DNA of 10,504 bases, from contig JBPOJC010000092.1 in NCBI GenBank assembly GCA_052034135.1, positions 1 through 10,504 on the forward strand, in the 5' to 3' direction. Both the position numbers and the translations under genes were made by a program. Within the stretch, counting starts at the first letter, position 1. Every line of letters starts with the position of its first letter. Source of the DNA: JAGPKI01 sp052034135 (GTDB taxonomy: Bacteria > Caldisericota > Caldisericia > UBA6126 > JAGPKI01). Shown piece after piece: positions 1-8,800 of this stretch. Under the pieces are notes generated by a model, which was not told where the DNA came from, ran no database searches, and worked only from the letters and a program-made list of their open reading frames with translations.

Positions 1-2
1 TT

Positions 3-8
3 CTCCTT
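3..8 (-). promoter_or_regulatory. Shine-Dalgarno site of a minus-strand gene left of the window
   Basis: Read on the minus strand, the edge of the window contains AAGGAG followed by AA, which is the consensus ribosome-binding site. The start codon would lie just outside the window. A minus-strand ATG also exists at 17-19, preceded by AAGGTGG, but that site touches the ATG almost directly, so the off-window start is more likely. Together with the minus-strand -10 at 57-62 this implies a gene transcribed leftwards with a leader of about 40-50 nt. Confidence 0.4.
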
Positions 9-48
9 GTATTTAACATACCACCTTTTGATTACAAAAAAGACAAAC

Positions 49-70
49 TATACTGTAGTATATAACAAAA
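49..70. promoter_or_regulatory. Symmetric divergent promoter with back-to-back TATACT -10 elements
   Basis: TATACT at 49-54 on the plus strand and TATACT on the minus strand (57-62) form an inverted repeat with a two-base centre, GT. The minus-strand element sits in TTTTGTTATATACTA (56-70). The same 15 bases recur at 9008-9022 just upstream of the hydroxyacid dehydrogenase, which supports a promoter role. No good -35 is seen on either strand. The leftward transcript would feed the Shine-Dalgarno site at 3-8. The rightward one would enter the headless reading frame at 84. Calling it a promoter is inference from motif and position. Confidence 0.45.
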
Positions 71-83
71 AATAATTAACTGA

Positions 84-521
84 TTATATCAGGGGAAACA
101 TTGGTTAGTTTGGGAAGTTGGGTTTAATGAAATAAGCGATGTCGGCAGAATCATTACTTCTGAAGATAAGAAATATGTTTTTGCGATAGTATGGGAGGAG
201 GATAACAATAATGAAGCAAATCATATTTTTTCGATAAATAGAGAAAGTGGTAAAATTGTCTGGCAAAAATCCCTTTTTGGTCAAAAATCAATTGAATACT
301 CTAAAAATCTTTTCTGGGTAAATTATGTAGATGCACCTATTATAGAGGTTTATGATGCGGTAAAAGGTTCTCTGCTATATAGAATTAATCCTTTTAAATT
401 GCTAAATCTTAAAGTAATGAAAAAGACTGAGTTAGCAGCTTCAGAAATTATTCCTTATGAATCTAATAAGGCAATCTTCCTTTATAATAATGCAATTTTC
501 AACATTAAGCTTGAAAAATAG
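84..521 (+). pseudogene. Headless fragment of a PQQ-like beta-propeller protein
   Basis: A 145-codon open frame follows TGA at 81-83 and ends with TAG at 519-521. It has no ATG, GTG or TTG start in its first 110 codons; the first in-frame ATG is near 417. The translation looks like real protein. The stretch SINRESGKIVWQKSLF (about 232-279) matches the PQQ/WD-like blade pattern in which TGK-(I/V)-W closes a beta-propeller blade. Aromatic residues and short strands continue to the end. The frame reads back past 84 through stops at 81-83 and 63-65, so the gene lost its start and N-terminal part by deletion, rearrangement or point stops. A non-standard start or a frameshift in the data cannot be excluded. 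It converges on the ATPase gene with only six bases between the stop codons. Its function cannot be named. Confidence 0.5.
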
Positions 522-527
522 CTGGAA

Positions 528-2960
528 TTACTTTTTACCTATGATTTTTCTTAGTTCATGCCAGAAGATACAAACAAACGATATTAAAATTACTATGAAT
601 ATCTCGCTCCACCATTTTAATGGAGCAACTTTAATCGCAGTTTGAAGGGAAGGAATATTTATTATAATAAACAAAGTTATGATGGCTACCACTCCCCATA
701 TGATCATTGCAAAATTTGAGAAAATACCAACTTTTAATAGAGGTTCTTTGGTTGAACGGAGAGTAAATGCAAGGAATATATGCCCAAATATCCAGCCAGA
801 AAATGCCATTGTTTGAGATCTTACTAAATCTCCGCCGGTAATACTACGTCCTACGAGATAGCATAATGTCACAGCCAGAAATAAACTTAACCCATAAACA
901 ATTATATTTGATACAAATTCAGAGTTTATAAATTTTTCTTTAGGATTTCTTGGAGGTCTCTTGTAAACATCCTTCTCTTTTGGTTCTGTAACAAATGTAG
1001 CAGACGCTGCAAGGTCCATAAATAGTTCTAAGAGAATTATTTGAATCGGGGCAAATGGAAGAGGTAAATTAACTAATATAGGCAGAAGAAATATTAATAC
1101 TAAGGCGAGCTTACAGGAAAGATAATATCTTACGCCCTTTGTGAGATTATCAAAGATTTTTCTACCTTCCCATATACCATTTGTAATTGTAGCAAAATTA
1201 TCATCAGCCAATATCATATCAGCAGCTTCCTTGGCAACATCTGTTCCTCTTAGCCCCATAGCAATACCTATATCGGCTTCTTTTAATGCTAAAACATCGT
1301 TAATTCCGTCACCTGTAACAGAAACAACTTCTCCATTTTTCTGCAAAGCTTTGACTATTCTGTATTTATGCTGAGGGGTTGTTCTCGCAAAGACTGAAGT
1401 AAATTTTACATTCTCTTCTAACTCTTCATCACTCATTGAATCAATATCTTTACCAACTATTACTTTTGAATCTGATATAATGCCAACCTGTTCAGCAATA
1501 GATTTTGCAGTTTTCGGGTAGTCCCCTGTGATCATTTTAACCTTTATTTTTGCTTCATGGCAGGCTCTTATTGCTTTTGGTACTTCAGGAAGTGGTGGAT
1601 CTTCAAGAGAAATAAGACCTAAAAACTTTGAATTGATAGCATATCCAATAACTCTTCTACCTTTTCCAGTTTCTTCATCAAGAACTTTTTTTGCTTCCGA
1701 TGCAAATACCTCATCAATACCTGGTTCAAATAACTCTTCAGGTGCCCCTGTGGAATAAAGCACTTCCCCCTCTTCTGCTTCTCTGAGTATGGAACGCACT
1801 CTAACGCCTTTCTCAAAACCATACTCTTTTAATATTTTCCCAATGCCCTCCGGCGAAATAAACTTTTCCGCGTAAGCTGCAATTGCCTGATCAGTTGAAT
1901 CAGGCAAAAATCTTGGCATTGCGCTAAGAGCTACTTTACATATTTCAACTTTTTTTTCTTCTGGCCATATTCTAACAACATCCATCTTGTTTGCTGTGAT
2001 TGTCCCGGTTTTATCAGTTGCAATAACTGTAACACTTCCTAAAGTTTCTGCTGCTCGAGCCTTCTTAACTATGGCTTTCTGCTTAGACAATTCGTAGCCA
2101 CCAATACCTAAAGCCATAGTAATAATTATCGGTAGTTCCTCCGGAATTGTTGCAAATGAAAGAGCAAGTCCTGTAAGAACCATATCTTTCCATTGAGCTG
2201 GATTCCTTATAATTCCCAAAATGGGGATTAATGCACTAAAAAATATTGCAAACCATACAAGGAAACCAGATAACTGCTTCATTGCAATCTGAAGTGGAGT
2301 TTTGGGCTCTTTTATTTCTTTGGCGATACCAACTATTTTACCGAGTTCTGTATTTTTCCCTGTTGCTACTACAATACCTTTTCCTTCCCCATGTTTTATT
2401 ACAGTTCCTGCAAAAACAAAGTTTTTCCTTTCACCTAATGGAGCATTTTCAGCAGTATCTGCTTCAGCGTCAAGCTCAACTGGGATGGATTCTCCAGTCA
2501 ATGGCGATTCGTCAGCTGTTAGATTGTAGGATTCTAATAACTTTGCATCGGCAGGCACTTTTGTACCCGGCACTAAGATTATTATATCACCTATAACAAC
2601 TTCTTCTGTATCTATATCGGTTAAGGCTCCATCTCTAATTACTTTTGCCTTAGTTGGTGAGAGCTTTGATAAAGAAGCTATAGCTTTTTTTGCTCTGTAT
2701 TCATTAAATATTTCTATTAGAACAAGCGCAAGAATAATGCAAAATATTGCAATAGTGTCAATTAATTTACCCCAAATACTGTAAAGTACTGCTACAATAA
2801 TCAGGAAAATTATCATTGGTTCGGATATTTCTTCTTTGAAAATGTCCCAAAACTTTACTTCCCACTTTTCATAAAGTTTATTTGGACCATATTTTAGTAA
2901 TCTTTCTTTTGCCTGAGAACTTGATAATCCTTTTTCTTTGTCTGTATCTAACTCATTCAT
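528..2960 (-). CDS. P-type cation-transporting ATPase (P2-like, substrate unknown)
   Basis: An 810-residue P-type ATPase that pumps a cation across the cytoplasmic membrane using a phospho-aspartate cycle. In order: an N-terminal cation-ATPase region; paired membrane helices at about 48-85; the actuator-domain TGES at 155-158; helix M4 with PEELP at 273-277; the phosphorylation motif DKTGT with Asp316; the nucleotide-binding TGAPEE at 404-409; MITGD at 476-480; the hinge TGDGIND at 549-555; then about six C-terminal helices (614-800). Length and architecture fit the P2A/P2B (Ca, Mn, Na/K-like) branch, and no N-terminal heavy-metal CXXC domain is present. Oddities: PEEL rather than PEGL in M4, a short nucleotide domain, Thr where KGAPE normally has Lys, NDVLALK instead of NDAPALK, and ELFMDLAAS in M6. 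The transported ion is therefore uncertain. It starts 15 bases after the alcohol dehydrogenase stop, with GGGGG seven bases before the ATG, so it is the second gene of an operon. Confidence 0.92.
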   Translation of the reverse strand: MNELDTDKEKGLSSSQAKERLLKYGPNKLYEKWEVKFWDIFKEEISEPMIIFLIIVAVLYSIWGKLIDTIAIFCIILALVLIEIFNEYRAKKAIASLSKLSPTKAKVIRDGALTDIDTEEVVIGDIIILVPGTKVPADAKLLESYNLTADESPLTGESIPVELDAEADTAENAPLGERKNFVFAGTVIKHGEGKGIVVATGKNTELGKIVGIAKEIKEPKTPLQIAMKQLSGFLVWFAIFFSALIPILGIIRNPAQWKDMVLTGLALSFATIPEELPIIITMALGIGGYELSKQKAIVKKARAAETLGSVTVIATDKTGTITANKMDVVRIWPEEKKVEICKVALSAMPRFLPDSTDQAIAAYAEKFISPEGIGKILKEYGFEKGVRVRSILREAEEGEVLYSTGAPEELFEPGIDEVFASEAKKVLDEETGKGRRVIGYAINSKFLGLISLEDPPLPEVPKAIRACHEAKIKVKMITGDYPKTAKSIAEQVGIISDSKVIVGKDIDSMSDEELEENVKFTSVFARTTPQHKYRIVKALQKNGEVVSVTGDGINDVLALKEADIGIAMGLRGTDVAKEAADMILADDNFATITNGIWEGRKIFDNLTKGVRYYLSCKLALVLIFLLPILVNLPLPFAPIQIILLELFMDLAASATFVTEPKEKDVYKRPPRNPKEKFINSEFVSNIIVYGLSLFLAVTLCYLVGRSITGGDLVRSQTMAFSGWIFGHIFLAFTLRSTKEPLLKVGIFSNFAMIIWGVVAIITLFIIINIPSLQTAIKVAPLKWWSEIFIVILISFVCIFWHELRKIIGKK

Positions 2961-2975
2961 CTTCTAACCCCCAAT

Positions 2976-4142
2976 TTAGTAGTTAGCAAGTCTTAAAATA
3001 TTTATGACATCTTCTTTGTTCAAAAGTTTTAATTTCCCAATAGGATAGGTAATGCTTGGATTTGATGCAATTTGAGGTATCTCATCTACCCTAATACCTG
3101 CATCTACAAGAGATGTTTTAACTCCTATATTATCAAACCAGTCTTTAAGTTTCATAATTCCTTTAATTGCAGTTTCTTCAGGTGATAGGTTTGAATTAAT
3201 ATCAAACATTTCCATTCCAGCTTTAGCAAATTTCATTAAATCAGCTTTCATACAATATCTCATCCATGCTGGAAGAATAATTGCCAATGTTTCGCCATGA
3301 GGAAGGTCATAGATAGCAGAAAGAGCATGCCCTATTTTGTGCGTTGCCCAGTCCCCCAAACCTCTTCCTGCTGCATTTATACCATTCAAAGATAAAGTTC
3401 CTGCCCAGACAAATTGAGCTCTCGCCTCATAATCAAAAGGGTTATTAAGAATAATTTCCGTATTTCTCAAAATTGTTTTAACAATACCTGTTGCAATATG
3501 ATCTTGAACCTCTGTATTCGGTGTACCATTAAAATAAAGCTCAAAAATATGAGTAATCATATCTACTGCACCATAGGCAACCTGAATATTTGGTAGGGAA
3601 AACTGTACAGTAGGGTCAATAAAAGAAACCTTTGGATAAGTGGCTTCTGAAAAGAATGAGACCTTCATATTGTTCTCTTCATTTGTAATTACAGCACCAT
3701 TGTTCATTTCAGAAGAAGTTGCAGATATGGTTAGAACAGTAAAGATTGGAAGAGCCTTTTCAATTTTTACTGAACCCAAAAAAGCATCCCATATATCGCC
3801 ACTATAATAGTAACCAGCAGCAGTAGCTTTGGCAGTATCTATTACTGAGCCGCCTCCAACTGCAATTATAGCATCCACTGATTCGCTTCTCGCAATGTTT
3901 ATTGCTTCTTTCACCTTTGAGAGAACTGGATTTGCTTTTATGCCGCCTAATTCTACGAACTTAATATGAGAGTTGACGAGGCTTTTTGCTACTGTGTCAT
4001 AAACATTATTCTTTTTTATGCTTCCCTGCCCATAAAGGATAAGGGCTTTTTTGCCTACTTTTGAAACTTCTTCTCCAAGCCTTGAAACCACATCCCTTCC
4101 AAAAATCACTTTTGTAGGGTTAAAAAATGTAAAATTCTCCAT
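2976..4142 (-). CDS. Iron-dependent alcohol dehydrogenase (butanol dehydrogenase/YqhD type)
   Basis: A 388-residue cytosolic group III alcohol dehydrogenase that interconverts aldehydes or ketones and alcohols with NAD(P)H. GGGSVID at 96-102 is the dinucleotide-binding loop, and GSIKKNNVYD at 40-49 resembles the signature of the butanol dehydrogenase/YqhD subgroup. Candidate metal ligands are Asp194, His198, His268 and His282; the 14-residue gap between the last two matches YqhD. Length is normal for the family. An upstream ATG would add 13 residues (start at 4181). I chose 4142 because AAGGAG lies about seven bases upstream and MENFTFFNPTKVIFG is the usual family N-terminus. It is first in an operon with the P-type ATPase. 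Cofactor preference (NADH or NADPH) and substrate cannot be read from the sequence. A role in fermentative alcohol formation or aldehyde detoxification is inferred. Confidence 0.92.
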   Translation of the reverse strand: MENFTFFNPTKVIFGRDVVSRLGEEVSKVGKKALILYGQGSIKKNNVYDTVAKSLVNSHIKFVELGGIKANPVLSKVKEAINIARSESVDAIIAVGGGSVIDTAKATAAGYYYSGDIWDAFLGSVKIEKALPIFTVLTISATSSEMNNGAVITNEENNMKVSFFSEATYPKVSFIDPTVQFSLPNIQVAYGAVDMITHIFELYFNGTPNTEVQDHIATGIVKTILRNTEIILNNPFDYEARAQFVWAGTLSLNGINAAGRGLGDWATHKIGHALSAIYDLPHGETLAIILPAWMRYCMKADLMKFAKAGMEMFDINSNLSPEETAIKGIMKLKDWFDNIGVKTSLVDAGIRVDEIPQIASNPSITYPIGKLKLLNKEDVINILRLANY

Positions 4143-4247
4143 TCTCTTCTCCTTTTTATCTAAAAGAATTTTACAAATCAATATAATTATTATTAATACA
4201 TTATTTACTGAAAAAATAAATACTAATTAATAATAAAGGAGTAAAAA
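4143..4247. promoter_or_regulatory. Divergent AT-rich promoter region
   Basis: This spacer separates the start of the minus-strand alcohol dehydrogenase/ATPase operon from that of the plus-strand PII-like/antiporter pair and must hold promoters for both. A perfect plus-strand TATAAT lies at 4182-4187 without a recognisable -35 at the right distance. TTTACA at 4170-4175 with TAATAC at 4194-4199 (18-base spacer) is an alternative. AAAGGAG at 4235-4241 is the ribosome-binding site of the gene at 4248, and AAGGAG on the minus strand (about 4149-4154) serves the dehydrogenase. The region is so A/T-rich that exact -10 assignment is weak. Confidence 0.4.
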
Positions 4248-4592
4248 ATGTATTTATTAGTAATTGTTGTAAACGACTATGCAAATGTTAATAAAATTCT
4301 CAAAAAATTTTTAGAAATTGATATAAGGGGGGCAACTATAATTGAGTCAAAAGGAATGGGTAGAACCTTAAGCAATGAATTGCCTGCTTTTAGCTCTCTT
4401 AGAAAACTTCTTTCTAATTTTGAAAATGAAGTAGAAAATCACACTATTTTTTCAGTTATAAGAACAGATGAAACTTTGCAAAAAGCAATTGATGAGATAA
4501 ATAAAATTGTAGATTTTGGGAATCCAGGCTCAGGAATAATGTTTACTATACCCATCATTTCTGTATACGGACTTGCCCCAGCTATTGATTAA
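4248..4592 (+). CDS. PII-like signalling protein paired with an antiporter
   Basis: A 114-residue cytosolic protein that reads as a divergent member of the GlnB/PII-like superfamily. Strand 1 is YLLVIVVN (2-9), helix 1 is about 13-23, and strand 2 is RGATIIESKGMGR (27-39), which parallels GMTVTEVKGFGR of GlnB. Strand 3 is HTIFSVI (65-71), helix 2 is about 74-88, and the C-terminal strand is GIMFTIPIISVYGL (96-109). Between strands 2 and 3, where GlnB carries its T-loop, there is a segment LPAFSSLRKLLSNFENEVEN with predicted helical character and no T-loop tyrosine, so uridylylation is not expected. PII proteins are trimers that bind nucleotides and regulate transporters. The stop lies 10 bases before the antiporter start, so the antiporter is the probable partner (inference). 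The start is supported by AAAGGAG at 4235-4241. The ligand is unknown. Confidence 0.72.
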   Translation: MYLLVIVVNDYANVNKILKKFLEIDIRGATIIESKGMGRTLSNELPAFSSLRKLLSNFENEVENHTIFSVIRTDETLQKAIDEINKIVDFGNPGSGIMFTIPIISVYGLAPAID

Positions 4593-4602
4593 GGTGAAAA
4601 TA

Positions 4603-5793
4603 ATGCTCGTTAATAATATTTTACTTAATGTAGGATTTCTATTTGTTATCGCAATTATCGGAGCAGAAATATTTAAAAGATTTAAGTTCCCGGCTGTATT
4701 GATCTATATATTAATTGGTATGTTGTTTAGCCCAACACTATTAAATCTTGTAAATTCAACAATCCTTAAAAATGATTTTATAATTACACAACTAACTCTA
4801 TCTTTAATAGCTTTTTCAATAGGTGATACATTTTTAGTTAAAAACTTAAAACAAGTAGGTAAAGAAGGAGCAATTCTATCCATACTCCAGGCAGTTTTTA
4901 CAACAATTATTGTAATTATAGGACTTCTACTTTTAAATCCGTTTCTCAAAATACCAGTCTCGGCGATACTTCTCTTGGGTGCAATTGCATCTGCTACTGC
5001 TCCGACAAGCACTTATATGGTTATAAGAGAATATAATGCAAGAGGACCCTTTACTAATTACCTTCTTACTGCTGTATCTATCGATGATGCGGTTGCCATA
5101 ATACTATTCGACTTAATTGTTATAATTGGTAAAACAATAACAGGTAAAATTGCTTCTGGTGGAATTATTTCTTATATACTTGCCCCTTTTATGGAAATAA
5201 TATTATCTCTTGGAATAGGTTTTGTAATTGGTTTATTGCTTTCGTTTGCCTTAAAGAAAAAAAGGTCACACGATTTCACTTTAATAATATCATTAGGAAC
5301 TGTCCTTACAGCAGCTGGCCTATGTATTGAGTTTAATCTTTCTCCACTTCTATGCTGTATGGCGCTTGGTGGAACTTTTAGTAATTTTTCGGTTGAAGCA
5401 AGTAAAACTTATAACACGATTGACAAATTTACTCCCCCAATATTTCTTTTATTTTTCATTGTTTCTGGCGCGGGTTTAGACGTGCGAATACTTGCCACTG
5501 TAGGGTTTTTAGGAGTAGCCACAATAATACTAAGAACAATAGGAAAAATTTATGGTACAACATTAGCAGGTTGTATTGCAAAAACTCCAAAAGAAGTATC
5601 AAAGTATCTTGGCTATGCAATGTTACCACAGGCTGGTGTTGCAATAGGCTTTGCTATTTCTGTAAGAAATGTATTTCCGGAATTTAACTTTATAACTACC
5701 GTAGTTCTCGCTAATGTCATATACTCTCAGATAATTGGTCCACTTCTGGCAAAATACGCCCTCTTTAAAACTGGAGAAGCAGAAGTTAAATAA
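4603..5793 (+). CDS. CPA-family cation/proton antiporter
   Basis: A 396-residue inner-membrane protein made almost wholly of hydrophobic helices (about 12-13). It exchanges a monovalent cation, Na+ or K+, for protons. Family marks are TAPTST at 132-137 (unwound-helix motif), the ion-binding pair Asp161-Asp162 in TAVSIDDAVAI, GAGLDVRI at 289-296, a basic pair Arg311/Lys315 and PQAGVAIGFA at 342-351. The Asp-Asp pair is the form found in electrogenic CPA2 antiporters such as NapA and NhaA. There is no C-terminal TrkA/RCK domain, so regulation probably comes from the separate PII-like protein encoded immediately upstream. The start is set at ATG 4603, six bases after AAGGTG (4591-4596). A TTG at 4573 in the same frame would overlap the upstream gene and add ten residues, and is less likely. 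Which cation is carried is not determined by these motifs. Confidence 0.88.
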   Translation: MLVNNILLNVGFLFVIAIIGAEIFKRFKFPAVLIYILIGMLFSPTLLNLVNSTILKNDFIITQLTLSLIAFSIGDTFLVKNLKQVGKEGAILSILQAVFTTIIVIIGLLLLNPFLKIPVSAILLLGAIASATAPTSTYMVIREYNARGPFTNYLLTAVSIDDAVAIILFDLIVIIGKTITGKIASGGIISYILAPFMEIILSLGIGFVIGLLLSFALKKKRSHDFTLIISLGTVLTAAGLCIEFNLSPLLCCMALGGTFSNFSVEASKTYNTIDKFTPPIFLLFFIVSGAGLDVRILATVGFLGVATIILRTIGKIYGTTLAGCIAKTPKEVSKYLGYAMLPQAGVAIGFAISVRNVFPEFNFITTVVLANVIYSQIIGPLLAKYALFKTGEAEVK

Positions 5794-5813
5794 AATTTTA
5801 TTTTCTGTTTTTT
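5788..5813 (+). terminator. Possible weak terminator after the antiporter
   Basis: A perfect 16-base palindrome, AAATAAAATTTTATTT (5788-5803), overlaps the stop codon and is followed by TCTG and six T residues (5808-5813). The stem is A/T only, so it would be unstable, and its role as an intrinsic terminator is doubtful. Confidence 0.25.
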
Positions 5814-5895
5814 CAGTAATAGGTAAAAATTGAACTTTAATTTTTAAATAGAATTCAAATTATTAAACTTAAAATTTAAGCAGGAGAAGAATATA

Positions 5896-8800
5896 ATGAC
5901 GAAATTAACAAGTGAAGCTAAAAAGGAGTTAATCGATCGTTTTGGAGATGGTGAGTTTGTAAATTTTGAAGAAGCAGAAAGAGTAATATATTCTCACGAT
6001 ATGGGGAGTCTACCACAAATTGTTGATAGAATGATAGATACTGTCCCTCAGGCTGTAGTAAGGGTTAGAGATATAGAAGATCTAAAATTTATTATTAATT
6101 TTTCACACAGATTCAACATTCCATTAACACCAAGAGGAAACGCAACATCTGGCTATGGCGATGCAATGCCTTTTGGAAAGGGTATAGCGCTTGACTTTAT
6201 GTATATGAGGAAGGTAATTAATCTTTCTGAAGATGAATTAACAGTAGAAGTTGAGCCTGGAATGGTATTTTGGAACCTTGAGAAATACTTAAACAATAAA
6301 GGCTATTCTTTAAGAGTTTATCCTTCAAGTGCGCCTGGTGCAACAGTTGGTGGGTGGATCGGAGAAGGTGGTTCTGGAATTGGAAGTTATAAGTATGGTT
6401 ATTTTCGGGATAACATCTTAGAAATAGAGGCAGTCTTGCCAGATGGTAGTGTGAGAGTATTTAGTGGCGATGACGTTGATTTAATTTACTCTGCTCAGGG
6501 TACTACGGGGCTTATTTCAAGGGTTAAAATAAAAATTAAGAAAAATATTCCTCTAACCCATCTTCTTTTAAGATTTAATAAAAGTGAAGATCTTTCTGCA
6601 TATTTATTTGAAATTTCACAAAAAGAACTCAATATCTATCATGCAAATTGCTTTATTGGTGAAAGTCTTGAAAGAAGGATAAAAGTTATAAAAGAGAGTA
6701 AAGGACAGAAATTTCCAATTTTTGCGGATGCAGAAGTAGTAAAAAATCTTGATTTAGATTCTATTGAGGTAATAAATAATGGAGCATATTTACTGCTTTC
6801 AGTAGAAGGAGAGACAATAAATCAGGAAATACTTGACATAGCAGAAAAAAAGGGTGGTTCAAAAGAGAGTGATTTACTCGCTAAGTTTCTCTGGGGTGAA
6901 AGGTTTTATCCAATGAGAGAAAAAAGATTAGGTCCTTCTCTTATTCCTGCGGAAGCTGTAATTTCAATTGAAGCTCTCCCAAAAGTGTGTAAAGAAGTCA
7001 GAGAAACAATTGAAAGTGTTTCCTTAGAAGGAAATTCTGTTGGTAAAAATGAGGTCGTTATGCTTGGCTTTGCATTGCATGACGAACGGACATTTGCATT
7101 CTCATTTGACTATGTAAAATCTCTTGTAATGATGGATATAATCGAAAAATATGGAGGAAGGCTATATTCTGTCGGAATATTCTTTACTGATAAAGCAGAC
7201 AAAATTAAAGGTAAAGAAAAGATGGAGAAGCTAAGGAAATTTAAAGCAGAATATGATCCAAAGAATCTATTAAACCCCGGGAAATTATTTCCATCAAAGT
7301 ATGTTCCAACTTTACTTAAGGTGGCTTTAAAAGCTGGAAAAGGAAGTAGAACTTTAGCTGGTCTCACATCTAATTTTTTAAGCAAAACCCCCAAAACGAG
7401 CAAAAAACTTGCCTCTGACATAGTATATGAAGCTTTTGCCTGTGCTCAATGTGGATATTGTAAAGTTGTTTGTTCAGAATATATGGGCAAAGGCTGGGAA
7501 AGCTCTGCTCCAAGAGGCAAATTTTATTTCCTCAGGGAGTATGCGAGAGGGAAAAAGAATTTTAGTAAATACCTTTCAAATAATTTTCTACTCTGCACTA
7601 CCTGCAAAAGGTGCAATACAGTCTGCCAGGTAAATATCCCAATTCAGGAAAAATGGGATGATATGAGAGGATACCTTATTCAGGATAAAGGTTTCCCTAC
7701 ATTTCCTGCTTTTGAAATGATGGCAGGAAGTTATGAACAAGCAAGAAATATCTGGACTGGTAGAATTAGCGAAAGAGATAAGTGGCTACCAAATGATATC
7801 GAGGTAGATTTAAATGAACCTTTAGATTACTGGGCAGGATGTACTGCTTCGTATGTGGAAAATGACATTTCTATTAATTCAGTTAGAGTTCTTGAAAGTG
7901 GTGGGGTAAAATTTAATTACCTTGGAAATGAAGAATCATGCTGTGGAATACCATTTATGATGGCTGGTAGATGGGATTTATTTGAGAAAGTTGTAAAGTA
8001 TAATGTTAAGAAGTTTAAAGAAAGGGGTATAAAGCAGATTGTTACTTCTTGTCCTGGTTGTTGGGTTTCTTTAACACATTATTATAATTTGTGGACGAAG
8101 AAGCTTAATCTAAACTATGATGTAAAGGTTTTCCACATTACTCAAGTAGCAGATAAACTTGTCCGCGATGGAAGACTTAAATTTAATCCAATAAATGAAA
8201 CAGTAACTTACCATGATCCCTGCCATATTGGTAGGCATGGTGGAATCTACGATGAACCAAGAAACATATTAAATAATATTCCTGGGACAAAATTAGTAGA
8301 AATGGAACATAATAGAGAGGATGGATTATGCTGTGGAAGTGTTTTAACAAGGGTAGGGGAGCCAAAAATCTCTGATAAAATTGCTGATGTACGATTAAAT
8401 GAGGCAAAGACTGCAGGAGCAGAAAAAATTATAACAAACTGCCCTTGCTGCGAATTTCAATTTAGAGTAGCTGGTAAATCCCTTAATAATGAAGTTGAGG
8501 TTCAGGATATTGCAACTTATATTGTGCGAGCTTTAGGGTACAAAGATAGCCCAGACCCTGTTCCACAGATTCATTATATGTGGGGAGTATTTGCAAAAGC
8601 GATTCAGATGATGAGTTCGCAAGGTATTGTAAATATGATGAATGAGATGTTCCCGGAAATGGTTGAAGCGATGCCACCATTATTTAGAGGAATGACTCAT
8701 TCAGTTATGAATATGCCTAAAACTGTAAGAAAACCATTTGCGGCTATGTTCAAAGTACTTCTCCCTTCTTTAATGCCTTTGCTCTTACCAGGGATGCTAC

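Noticed and set aside
81..91. TGAT-TAT-ATCA palindrome as an operator
   Set aside because: Four-base arms are too short to separate from chance in A/T-rich DNA, although the position near a promoter is suggestive.
457..645. Plus-strand 62-codon frame across the convergent junction
   Set aside because: It overlaps the end of the propeller fragment in another frame and runs antisense into the ATPase gene; no family resemblance or ribosome site.
4143..4181. Thirteen-residue N-terminal extension of the alcohol dehydrogenase
   Set aside because: The internal ATG at 4142 has AAGGAG at the right distance and gives the usual family N-terminus; the extension would translate the ribosome-binding site itself.
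4573..4602. TTG start for the antiporter overlapping the PII-like gene
   Set aside because: ATG at 4603 has AAGGTG six bases upstream, and the first ten residues of the longer form do not look like part of the membrane protein.
5830..5854. TTGAAC (5830-5835) and TAGAAT (5849-5854) as a promoter for the FAD/Fe-S gene
   Set aside because: Each resembles a consensus element, but the spacer is only 13 bases; the gene may have its own promoter here, but I cannot place it.
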